From Clostridia bacterium (GTDB taxonomy: Bacteria > Bacillota > Clostridia > DUPQ01), in the NCBI GenBank assembly GCA_030592085.1, contig JAUUZV010000152.1, positions 1-6,267 of the forward strand: 6,267 nt of DNA, read 5' to 3'. This document shows positions 1-6,267 of this stretch, piece after piece. Below the pieces are notes generated by a model, which saw only the letters and a list, made by a program, of their open reading frames with translations, did no database searches and was not told the DNA's origin. Position numbers and translations under genes: made by a program. Each line of letters begins with the position of its first letter. Within the stretch, counting starts at the first letter, position 1.

Positions 1-1
1 A

Positions 2-136
2 AATGGTAAACATGAGTTTGATCAGTCAGGTAATATGCTTTTACTTTCTTCTGCAAACCTTACTGAGAGATTAATAATATTATTTGGTGAAATTGGCCAA
101 AACTATGAAAAATTATGGAATGGTCTTCAAGGATAA
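2..136 (+). CDS. 3' end of an unidentified upstream gene (partial, 44 codons)
   Basis: A reading frame is open from the left edge (first full codon at 2) to a TAA stop at 134-136. It encodes 44 residues, beginning NGKHEFDQSGNML and ending EKLWNGLQG. I do not recognise the family from this tail. It has a hydrophobic stretch (LTERLIILFGEIG) but no clear motif. The case that it is a real gene end rests on three points: the frame is open through the whole left edge, its codon use matches the downstream genes, and its stop sits directly in the ribosome binding site of the next gene (stop 134-136, AAGAGG 135-140, ATG 147). That layout is typical of a translationally coupled operon. It is therefore probably co-transcribed with the sensor phosphatase and may belong to the same signalling pathway. 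A chance open frame of this length in AT-rich DNA is possible but less likely given the placement. Confidence 0.6.
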   Translation, partial: NGKHEFDQSGNMLLLSSANLTERLIILFGEIGQNYEKLWNGLQG

Positions 137-140
137 GAGG
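135..140 (+). promoter_or_regulatory. Ribosome binding site that fixes the sensor phosphatase start at 147
   Basis: AAGAGG at 135-140 is followed by a 6-base spacer (TATTTT) and ATG at 147. It overlaps the TAA stop (134-136) of the preceding gene, which suggests translational coupling. The earlier in-frame candidates (TTG 84, GTG 87, ATG 105, ATG 120) have no comparable purine-rich site at the right distance, and all lie inside the upstream reading frame. Confidence 0.75.
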
Positions 141-146
141 TATTTT

Positions 147-2954
147 ATGAAACGACGATTTAGTCTAGAAATTAAAATTTTACTACTTTTATTTTTTATA
201 ACTACTACTGTTATAACTATTAATAGTTCAATAAGTTATAATACTTCATTAAAGGCACATGAAACAGATTCATATAATAATTTGACAGCTATTAGAGAGA
301 TGAAAGGTAGCCAAATTGAAGATTACCTACAAACAATAAGATATCAAGTTTCTACATTATCTGAAAGTAGAATGATAATTGATGCCATGAATGAATTTAA
401 AAGTGCTTATAATTCAATTGAAGATGAAATTAATCCATCACAAGAGTATATAGAAGATGTTAATAAACGAGTTCAAAATTATTATGAAGATGAGTTTTTA
501 TTAAAATTATCAGAAAATACAGAATCAATATATGAAGTTGATTCATATATACCAAGTGATATAAGTTCTTTGTTATTACAAGATATATATATTAGTAACA
601 ATCCAGGAGCAACAGGTGAAAAAGATACTCTTATTGAAGTTGATAATACTACCACATACAATGATGTGCATAAACTATATCATCCCATTATTCAAGATTA
701 CTTAAATAAATTTGGATTTTATGATATATTTCTTGTTGATATAGAAACAGGAAATATAATCTACTCTGTTTTTAAAGAGGTGGATTTTGCTACTTCACTG
801 ATTAATGGACCATACAAAGAAACAAATTTTGCTGAGATTTTTAAAGCTTCTCAAAATATAAGTGAAAAAGATTTTGTCAAATTGATAGATTACAAACCAT
901 ATATACCTTCATATAACGAACATGCTTCATTTATCTCATCACCAATATATGATGGCGATAAGCAAATTGGTGTTTTAGTCTTTCAAATGCCTGTTGATAA
1001 AATAAATGAAATTATGACAAATCATTATCAATGGAGTGATATTGGTTTAGGGGAAAGTGGTGAAACCTATATAGTTGGAGAAGACTTTACCCTTAGAAAC
1101 CAATCGCGTTTTCTAATTGAGGATAAAAATAGTTATCTTGAAATGATTAGTGATATAGGTCTTGAAGAATCAGTCATTCAAAGAATTGATGAACTTAACA
1201 ACTCAATAGGGTTACAAGTTGTTAATACTATTGGAACAATAGCTGCTTTAGAGGGTAAAGTCGGAACTGAAATTTTTGAAGATTACCGTGGTATTAATGT
1301 TTTGTCTTCATATAGACCTTTGAATATTGAAGATGTTAATTGGGTTATTATGAGTGAAATTGATGAATCAGAAGCATTTGAAGATGTTGTAAAAATGCGA
1401 AATCAAAGTATTCTTCTTTTCTTTATTTTATTAGTATTTATTGTAATTATTTCACTTGTTTTTACAAGGAGATTAACAAAGCCACTTAAAAACTTACAAT
1501 TAAGTGCTAATCAACTTGAAAAGGGTAATCTTGATATTGAGATTAAAAAGGAGTCAAATGATGAAATAGGTGACTTAGCTGTTGCTTTTGATATTATGAA
1601 AGACTCAATTAAAAAGTTAATAACAGACCTAAAAGATATTAATCAAAACTTGGAAATAAAAGTTAAAGAACGAACTAAAGAAATAAAAGTTGCATATAAT
1701 GAACTTGAAAAATATAAAAATCAGCTTGAGATTAAAGTTGTAGAAGAAGTGAAAAAACGTCAAGAAACAATGAAATTAAAAGAACGTATGGAGAATGAAC
1801 TTAACATAGCTCATGATATACAAATGAGCATGATTCCATTGTTATTCCCAGTCTTTAGTGATTATAAAGAATTTTCGATTTTTGCAGATATAAAACCTGC
1901 TAGAGAAGTGGGCGGGGATTTTTATGATTTCTATTTCATAGATGAAAGCCATATTTGTGTAGTGATAGGTGATGTTTCAGGTAAAGGAGTTCCAGCAGCA
2001 CTTTTCATGGCAGTTTCAAAAACACTAATTAAATCACGAGGTTCAAGTGATATATCACCAGCTAGTATTCTTTCTTATGTAAATGAAGAAATGAGTGAGG
2101 ATAATCCTGCATCTATGTTTGTAACTGTTTTTGTTGGGGTTATTAATCTTAACAGTGGTGAGATGATTTATACAAATGCTGGTCATAATCCACCATATAT
2201 TATTAATTGTGATGGAAAATTTGTATGCTTAGAAGACAGACATGGTCCTATTATTGGTGCAGTTGAGGGATTGACATATAAAGAGAGTTCAATAATGCTT
2301 AATAAAAAAGATAGACTAGTTCTTTTTACTGATGGTGTTACTGAAGCTATGAATATTAAAGATGAACCGTTTGGAGAAGCAAATCTTGAAAAATACATTG
2401 TTGAATCATGTGCTTTGGGAGTTGAATCATTAGTTAAAGGTATCATGAAAGTAACATTGGAACATGAAGTAGGAAGAGAACAATTTGATGATATTACTGT
2501 TTTAGTTTTTGAATTTGAAGGAAGAGATAATTTTGTGACAGATGAGATATCAATTGCTAATTCATATGAAAGTTTACCAAATCTTCAAGAAAAATTCGAA
2601 GAATTTTGTAAAAATCAAAATGTTGCTTTACCTATAATGCAAAAATTTAATATTGCAATTGATGATCTTTTTAATAATATTATTTCATATGCTTTTAATG
2701 ATGACAAAGAACATATGATTGATATTCATTTTGTATATAGTAATGAAAAGTTATCTATAACGATTATTGATGATGGTATACCATTTAACCCATTTGCAGA
2801 AAAAGCAGTTGATACTTCACTTTCAGTTGAAAATCGTGATATAGGTGGTTTAGGAATCTTACTTATTAAGAACTTAATTGACGACTATAGTTATAGTCGG
2901 AAGATTAATAAGAATGTGGTTACTCTAACAATGAATTTGTTAGATAAGAATTAG
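147..2954 (+). CDS. Membrane sensor with HAMP, PP2C/SpoIIE phosphatase and RsbW-like HATPase domains (RsbU-type partner-switching regulator)
   Basis: This 935-residue protein (start at ATG 147, MKRRFSLEI) is predicted to span the inner membrane twice and to control a partner switch by dephosphorylating, and perhaps phosphorylating, a STAS protein. TM1 is at about 10-28 (LLLLFFITTTVITI), with a charged KRR just before it. An extracytoplasmic region at about 30-418 carries a Cache-type signature (GESGETYIVGEDF, then RNQSR, about 302-321). TM2 is at about 421-439, HAMP at 440-492 (TKPL at the start, DEIGDLA near the end) and a Lys/Glu-rich coiled coil at about 493-555. The PP2C/SpoIIE domain at about 575-790 keeps the expected acidic metal ligands: GGDFYD 589-594, GDVSGKG 608-614, FTDGVTEA 727-734 and FDD 780-782. 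The C-terminal HATPase domain at about 804-930 has an N-box (IDDLFNN, 838-844), DDGIPF (875-880) and GGLG (900-903). The usual N-box Glu appears to be Asp840. HsbR of Pseudomonas and SypE of Vibrio are known proteins that join kinase and phosphatase domains. The STAS gene 19 bases downstream is the obvious substrate. The ligand and the output are unknown. Confidence 0.9.
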   Translation: MKRRFSLEIKILLLLFFITTTVITINSSISYNTSLKAHETDSYNNLTAIREMKGSQIEDYLQTIRYQVSTLSESRMIIDAMNEFKSAYNSIEDEINPSQEYIEDVNKRVQNYYEDEFLLKLSENTESIYEVDSYIPSDISSLLLQDIYISNNPGATGEKDTLIEVDNTTTYNDVHKLYHPIIQDYLNKFGFYDIFLVDIETGNIIYSVFKEVDFATSLINGPYKETNFAEIFKASQNISEKDFVKLIDYKPYIPSYNEHASFISSPIYDGDKQIGVLVFQMPVDKINEIMTNHYQWSDIGLGESGETYIVGEDFTLRNQSRFLIEDKNSYLEMISDIGLEESVIQRIDELNNSIGLQVVNTIGTIAALEGKVGTEIFEDYRGINVLSSYRPLNIEDVNWVIMSEIDESEAFEDVVKMRNQSILLFFILLVFIVIISLVFTRRLTKPLKNLQLSANQLEKGNLDIEIKKESNDEIGDLAVAFDIMKDSIKKLITDLKDINQNLEIKVKERTKEIKVAYNELEKYKNQLEIKVVEEVKKRQETMKLKERMENELNIAHDIQMSMIPLLFPVFSDYKEFSIFADIKPAREVGGDFYDFYFIDESHICVVIGDVSGKGVPAALFMAVSKTLIKSRGSSDISPASILSYVNEEMSEDNPASMFVTVFVGVINLNSGEMIYTNAGHNPPYIINCDGKFVCLEDRHGPIIGAVEGLTYKESSIMLNKKDRLVLFTDGVTEAMNIKDEPFGEANLEKYIVESCALGVESLVKGIMKVTLEHEVGREQFDDITVLVFEFEGRDNFVTDEISIANSYESLPNLQEKFEEFCKNQNVALPIMQKFNIAIDDLFNNIISYAFNDDKEHMIDIHFVYSNEKLSITIIDDGIPFNPFAEKAVDTSLSVENRDIGGLGILLIKNLIDDYSYSRKINKNVVTLTMNLLDKN

Positions 2955-2973
2955 TTTACCTACAGGAGGAATT

Positions 2974-3306
2974 ATGGAAGTAAAACAAAAAAAGAGTGGA
3001 GAAGTTACTATAGTTAGTATTATTGGAAATTTAGATACTACGACTTCTCCTGAAGCAGAAAAAGTTATCATGCAATGTCTACAAGAAGGGTGTATAAAGT
3101 TAATAATAAACCTTGAACAAACACCATATATTAGTAGTTCTGGATTACGTGTAATGTTAACTACAGCAAAAAAACTAAAAGGAATTGGTGAACTTCGCAT
3201 ATCGAATTTAAGCGATACAGTTGAAGAAGTTTTTGATATTTCTGGATTTAGTACAATCCTAAATGTGGATAAAACTGAAGAAGAGGCTTTAAACAAACTA
3301 AAATAG
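2974..3306 (+). CDS. STAS-domain anti-sigma factor antagonist (SpoIIAA/RsbV-like)
   Basis: A 110-residue soluble protein, the usual length for a single STAS domain of the SpoIIAA/RsbV family. In this family the unphosphorylated form binds a kinase/anti-sigma partner, and phosphorylation of a conserved Ser releases it. Visible features are a first strand (GEVTIVSIIGNLDTTTS, about 9-25), the strand INLEQTPYIS and the signature loop SSSGLRVML (54-62). By alignment with D-S-S/T-G in SpoIIAA and RsbV, the phospho-acceptor should be Ser55; the preceding Asp is Ser54 here, a variation I also recall in other STAS proteins. The start is well supported by AGGAGG at 2964-2969 upstream of ATG 2974. It lies 19 bases after the sensor phosphatase/kinase gene and is surely in the same operon, so it is the likely substrate of both the PP2C and HATPase domains. 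It is followed by an intergenic region with a candidate terminator, so it is probably the last gene of the unit. Which sigma factor or effector it controls cannot be seen here. Confidence 0.92.
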   Translation: MEVKQKKSGEVTIVSIIGNLDTTTSPEAEKVIMQCLQEGCIKLIINLEQTPYISSSGLRVMLTTAKKLKGIGELRISNLSDTVEEVFDISGFSTILNVDKTEEEALNKLK

Positions 3307-3333
3307 AAGTTTAAGTTGTCTAAATTTTTGTTG

Positions 3334-3394
3334 TTCTAAGCTATTATTAGAAAATTAGTAGGACTACCTTTTTTGTCCTATTTAATTTACTAAT
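3334..3394. repeat. Cluster of small inverted repeats between the signalling and arabinose operons
   Basis: Three short inverted repeats are visible. TTCTAA (3334-3339) faces TTAGAA (3347-3352). TAGGAC (3359-3364) faces GTCCTA (3375-3380) across a T-rich loop. ATTAGTA (3354-3360) faces TACTAAT (3388-3394). The second is the most GC-rich and could be a weak terminator stem or an RNA fold in the 3' untranslated region of the STAS gene. The third could be a divided operator. In DNA this AT-rich, 6-7 base arms arise easily by chance, so function is uncertain. Confidence 0.3.
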
Positions 3395-3405
3395 AATTCA
3401 GATAT

Positions 3406-3439
3406 AAATAAACAATTCTATATGGAGTTGTTTATTTTT
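3406..3439 (+). terminator. Candidate Rho-independent terminator after the STAS gene
   Basis: A 13-base arm at 3406-3418 (AAATAAACAATTC) pairs with 3425-3437 (GAGTTGTTTATTT), with one T-G wobble and a 6-base loop (TATATG). It is followed by, and overlaps, a run of five T (3435-3439). The stem is long but AT-rich, so its stability is moderate. Placed 100 bases after the STAS stop and before araB, it most likely ends the signalling operon. Because of its symmetry and its overlap with a possible araB promoter, it could instead or also be a repressor operator. Confidence 0.6.
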
Positions 3440-3457
3440 CTATCAAAATATTATAAA
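3428..3457 (+). promoter_or_regulatory. Possible sigma-A-type promoter for the araBA operon
   Basis: TTGTTT (3428-3433) and TATAAA (3452-3457) are separated by 18 bases and lie 33 bases before the araB start. The -10 matches five of six bases of TATAAT and the -35 is a fair match to TTGACA. The -35 sits within the 3' arm of the inverted repeat at 3406-3437. In such AT-rich DNA promoter-like hexamers are common, so this is a suggestion only. I saw no clear AraR-type operator and no cre (catabolite repression) box here. Confidence 0.35.
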
Positions 3458-3489
3458 ATAAGAATAAGTTTATTATAGGAGGAAAAAAC

Positions 3490-5139
3490 ATGGCAAAGTA
3501 TTCAATAGGTTTAGATTACGGGACATTATCAGGTAGAGCTTTGTTAGTTGATGTATCAACTGGAGAAGAAATAGCTACAAGTGTACTTGATTATCCCCAT
3601 GGTGTTATGGATGAACAATTACCTAATGGGACTAAATTACCAATAGATTGGGCATTAGAACATCCAATGGACTATTTAGATGTCATAAAAACAACAATTC
3701 CTGCAGTTATTAAAGAAAGTGGAGTTGATCCTAAAGATATAGTTGGATTAGGGATTGATTTTACTGCTTGTACAGTTATGCCTGTTAAAAGTGATGGCAC
3801 ACCTCTTTGTTTTTTAGATGAATATAAAAATGAACCACATGCATATATAAAATTATGGAAACATCATGCAGCACAAGATAAAGCTAATGAACTAAATGAA
3901 GTAGCTATTCGTTTAGGTGAAAAATGGTTACAACGTTATGGAGGTAAAATATCTTCAGAATGGTTAGTACCAAAGATTTGGCAATTATTAAATGAAAAAC
4001 CTGATATCTATGATGCTATGGATTATTTTATTGAAGCAGCTGACTGGGTAATCTGGCAATTAACAGGAAATCAGACTAGAAACTCTTGTACAGCAGGTTA
4101 TAAAGCTATTTGGCATAAACAAGATGGTTATCCATCTAAGGAGTTTTACAAAGCTTTAGATAAACGTCTTGAAAACGTAGTTGAAACAAAACTTAATTGT
4201 AAGGTTTTACCTCTTGGAACAACTGCAGGAGGAATAACAAAAGAAATGGCTGCTATTACAGGTCTTATAAAAGGGACTAAAGTAGCAGTTGCCAATGTAG
4301 ATGCTCATGTATGTATGCCAGCTGTAAAAATTGATGGACCTGGAAAAATGTTAGCCATTATGGGAACATCAAGTTGTCATATGATTTTAGGTGAAGAAGA
4401 AAAAATGGTTCCAGGTATTTGTGGATACGTTGAAGATGGCATTATGCCAGGATATTTTGGTTATGAAGCGGGACAATCATGTGTAGGTGATCATTTTGCA
4501 TGGTTTGTTAATAATTATATTAATAGTGAGTATCATCAATTGGCTAAAGATAGTGGGATGAATATTTTTGATTACTTAGAAGAAAAAATGATGGAATATA
4601 AACCAGGAGAAACAGGATTATTAGCCCTTGATTGGTGGAATGGAAACAGATCTGTTTTAGTAGATGTGGATTTAACAGGTATGATGTTAGGAATGACATT
4701 AACAACATCTCCTGAAGAAATTTATAAAGCACTAATAGAAGCAACAGCTTATGGGACTAGAAAAATCATTCAATCATTTGAAGAAAATGGAATACCAGTT
4801 AATGAGTTTTATGCTGCAGGTGGAATAGCTGAAAAAAGTCCTGCTACTATGCAACTTTATGCAGATATTATTAAAAAACCAATAAAAATATCAGGTAGTG
4901 CACAAGGACCTGCTTTAGGCTCAGCCATATTTGGAGCTGTTGCTGGTGGTGCATATGAAGATGTATATAAAGCAGCCATGAAAATGGGTAAATTAAAAGA
5001 TGTAGAGTATCTACCTAATAAGCAAGCATCGCTAATTTATGATCAATTATATAAAGAGTATGAAATATTACATGATTATTTTGGTAAAGGTGAAAATGAT
5101 GTAATGAAACGATTAAAAAAATTAAAAAAGACAATATAG
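3490..5139 (+). CDS. araB: L-ribulokinase, FGGY carbohydrate kinase family
   Basis: A cytoplasmic enzyme of 549 residues that phosphorylates L-ribulose with ATP to L-ribulose 5-phosphate, the second step of L-arabinose catabolism. The length is normal for AraB (about 550-560). The N-terminal FGGY domain opens with GLDYGTLSGRALLVD (7-21), the ATPase-fold phosphate loop; YGTLS is typical of ribulokinases. DFTACTVMPV (90-99) is the AraB-type sugar-site segment. NVDAHV (269-274) holds the likely catalytic Asp271. The C-terminal domain has MGTSSCHM (291-298), GYFGYEAGQSCVGDHFAWF (321-339) and AAGGIAEKSP (442-451), the last being the nucleotide-side glycine motif. The end is Lys-rich (KRLKKLKKTI). 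The ATG at 3490 is supported by AGGAGG at 3477-3482 with a 7-base spacer. It is the first gene of an operon with araA, which starts 14 bases after its stop. I see no damage to the frame or missing key motifs. Confidence 0.96.
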   Translation: MAKYSIGLDYGTLSGRALLVDVSTGEEIATSVLDYPHGVMDEQLPNGTKLPIDWALEHPMDYLDVIKTTIPAVIKESGVDPKDIVGLGIDFTACTVMPVKSDGTPLCFLDEYKNEPHAYIKLWKHHAAQDKANELNEVAIRLGEKWLQRYGGKISSEWLVPKIWQLLNEKPDIYDAMDYFIEAADWVIWQLTGNQTRNSCTAGYKAIWHKQDGYPSKEFYKALDKRLENVVETKLNCKVLPLGTTAGGITKEMAAITGLIKGTKVAVANVDAHVCMPAVKIDGPGKMLAIMGTSSCHMILGEEEKMVPGICGYVEDGIMPGYFGYEAGQSCVGDHFAWFVNNYINSEYHQLAKDSGMNIFDYLEEKMMEYKPGETGLLALDWWNGNRSVLVDVDLTGMMLGMTLTTSPEEIYKALIEATAYGTRKIIQSFEENGIPVNEFYAAGGIAEKSPATMQLYADIIKKPIKISGSAQGPALGSAIFGAVAGGAYEDVYKAAMKMGKLKDVEYLPNKQASLIYDQLYKEYEILHDYFGKGENDVMKRLKKLKKTI

Positions 5140-5153
5140 TTTAGGAGCAATAA

Positions 5154-6267
5154 ATGAGTAATAAATATGAATTCTGGTTTGTAGTTGGATCACAACATTT
5201 ATATGGACCAAAAGTTTTAGAGAAAGTAGCTAATCATAGTAAAATAATAACAGATGAATTTAATAAGTCATTAACCATACCATTTCATCTTTGTTTTAAG
5301 GGAGTTGTTACAACGACTGAAGAAATAACCAATCTACTATCAGATGCTAATAACACTTCAAATTGTGCAGGAATTATAACTTGGATGCATACATTTTCAC
5401 CAAGTAAAATGTGGATAAGGGGGTTAGATCATCTAAAAAAACCATATCTACATATAACTACTCAATTTAATAGAGAAATTCCCTATGATACGATTGATAT
5501 GAATTTTATGAATACTAATCAATCTGCGCATGGAGATAGAGAACACGGATTTATCTCAGCAAGACTACGTAAAAAAAGAAAAATAATAAGTGGTTACTGG
5601 GAAGATGATTCCATGAGACTAAGAATTGGTGATTGGATGAGAAGTGCAGTTGGAGCGGTATTTAGTAAACAAGTTAAAGTTATGCGTCTTGGTGATAATA
5701 TGCGATATGTAGCTGTAACTGAAGGGGATAAAATACAAGCGGAAAGAGATTTAGGCTGGTCAGTAAATAGTTATGGTGTTGGTGGATTTGCTGAAAATGT
5801 GAAAAAAGTATCAACAAAACAACTTGAATCTAAAATGAAAGAATATAAAGAAAAGTATTTATTTGATACAACTAATATAGAATCCATTGAATATCAAGCT
5901 AAATTAGAAATAGCTCTTGAAGAAATGATTAATGAAGGTGGATTCCATGCTTATACAAATAGTTTTGAAGATTTATATGAACTAGAACAATTACCAGGAT
6001 TAGCATCACAGAACATTATGAGTAAAGGATTTGGATTTGGAGCAGAAGGAGATTGGAAAACTGCAGCTTTAGAAGCTGTTATGTCTGAAATGTCCAGTGG
6101 TTTAACAAAAGGATTATCATTTATTGAAGATTATACTTATCATTTTAAAAAGGATAAGGAAGCTATATTAGGTGCACATATGTTAGAAGTTTCTCCAGCG
6201 ATTGCCATGGATAAACCTAAAATACAAGTTCATGATTTGGGTATTGGTGGAAAAAATGCTCCTGCTA
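5154..6267 (+). CDS. araA: L-arabinose isomerase (3' end cut by the window edge)
   Basis: A cytoplasmic metal-dependent isomerase that converts L-arabinose to L-ribulose, the first step of the pathway and the source of the AraB substrate. The frame starts at ATG 5154 (MSNKYEFWFVVGSQHLYG), with AGGAG at 5143-5147 six bases upstream, and stays open for 371 codons to the right edge. AraA proteins are usually about 495-500 residues, so roughly a quarter is missing. Family landmarks include the FWFVVGSQHLYG opening, ITWMHTFSPSKMWI (about 76-89), GFGFGAEGDWKTAAL (about 293-307), FIEDYTYHF (about 324-332) and LGAHMLEVSP. By comparison with E. coli AraA, Glu298, Glu325 and His342 match active-site Glu306, Glu333 and His350; the spacing between them is identical. 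The fourth ligand (His450 in E. coli) lies beyond the window. It is 14 bases after araB and clearly co-transcribed. An araD-like epimerase may follow, but this is not seen. Confidence 0.96.
   Translation, partial: MSNKYEFWFVVGSQHLYGPKVLEKVANHSKIITDEFNKSLTIPFHLCFKGVVTTTEEITNLLSDANNTSNCAGIITWMHTFSPSKMWIRGLDHLKKPYLHITTQFNREIPYDTIDMNFMNTNQSAHGDREHGFISARLRKKRKIISGYWEDDSMRLRIGDWMRSAVGAVFSKQVKVMRLGDNMRYVAVTEGDKIQAERDLGWSVNSYGVGGFAENVKKVSTKQLESKMKEYKEKYLFDTTNIESIEYQAKLEIALEEMINEGGFHAYTNSFEDLYELEQLPGLASQNIMSKGFGFGAEGDWKTAALEAVMSEMSSGLTKGLSFIEDYTYHFKKDKEAILGAHMLEVSPAIAMDKPKIQVHDLGIGGKNAPA

Noticed and set aside
84..146. Sensor phosphatase start at TTG 84, giving a protein 21 residues longer
   Set aside because: There is no ribosome binding site ahead of 84, the extension overlaps an upstream reading frame, and ATG 147 has AAGAGG at the right distance.
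2183..2446. Open frame on the minus strand inside the phosphatase domain
   Set aside because: It is antisense to conserved PP2C motifs and has no recognisable protein features, so it is a coding shadow.
2940..3296. Open frame of 118 codons on the minus strand over the STAS gene
   Set aside because: It mirrors the STAS coding sequence almost end to end, and its translation resembles no family I know. The STAS product on the + strand has clear motifs and a strong ribosome binding site.
3307..3489. Riboswitch or small RNA gene in the intergenic region
   Set aside because: The region is short and AT-rich, and its hairpins are simple. I saw no conserved core of a known riboswitch class, so terminator and promoter are the better readings.
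4544..4744. Open frame on the minus strand inside araB
   Set aside because: Short, Leu/Phe/Ser-rich translation typical of the antisense of AT-rich coding DNA; araB motifs run through the same bases.
5154..6267. Possible frameshift or degradation of araA
   Set aside because: I translated the frame codon by codon to the window edge: it has no internal stop, and the active-site residues have the expected spacing. The gene is only cut by the edge.

Overview
The window looks like chromosomal DNA from a low-GC (roughly 30% by eye) Gram-positive-type bacterium, most likely a member of the Clostridia or a related Firmicutes group. The grounds are strong AGGAGG-type ribosome binding sites, AT-rich third codon positions, tightly packed operons, and a Firmicutes-like L-arabinose kinase/isomerase pair. 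The species cannot be fixed from this sequence alone, and a spirochaete is not formally excluded. All genes lie on the + strand.

Left part (1-3306): a signalling operon. It begins with the last 44 codons of an unidentified gene. Ten bases later comes a large membrane sensor that carries, in order, TM1, a long extracytoplasmic Cache-type sensor, TM2, HAMP, a coiled coil, a PP2C/SpoIIE-family phosphatase and a C-terminal RsbW-like HATPase (kinase) domain. Nineteen bases after it is a small STAS-domain anti-sigma-factor antagonist. Together these form a partner-switching module in which one protein carries both the phosphatase and the putative kinase that would act on the STAS protein. No sigma factor or other output protein is visible in the window.

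Middle (3307-3489): a 183-base intergenic region. It holds small AT-rich inverted repeats, a good candidate intrinsic terminator (3406-3439), a possible promoter whose -35 overlaps the terminator's 3' arm, and a strong ribosome binding site.

Right part (3490-6267): the start of an L-arabinose catabolic operon. It has a complete L-ribulokinase gene (araB) and, 14 bases later, an L-arabinose isomerase gene (araA) that runs off the right edge after 371 codons. AraA makes L-ribulose and AraB phosphorylates it; the epimerase AraD would complete the route to D-xylulose 5-phosphate and may lie beyond the window. The gene content is mostly recognisable. The points most worth a second look are the kinase-phosphatase fusion with a Glu-to-Asp change at the expected kinase base, the oversized sensor domain, and the regulatory layout between the two operons.
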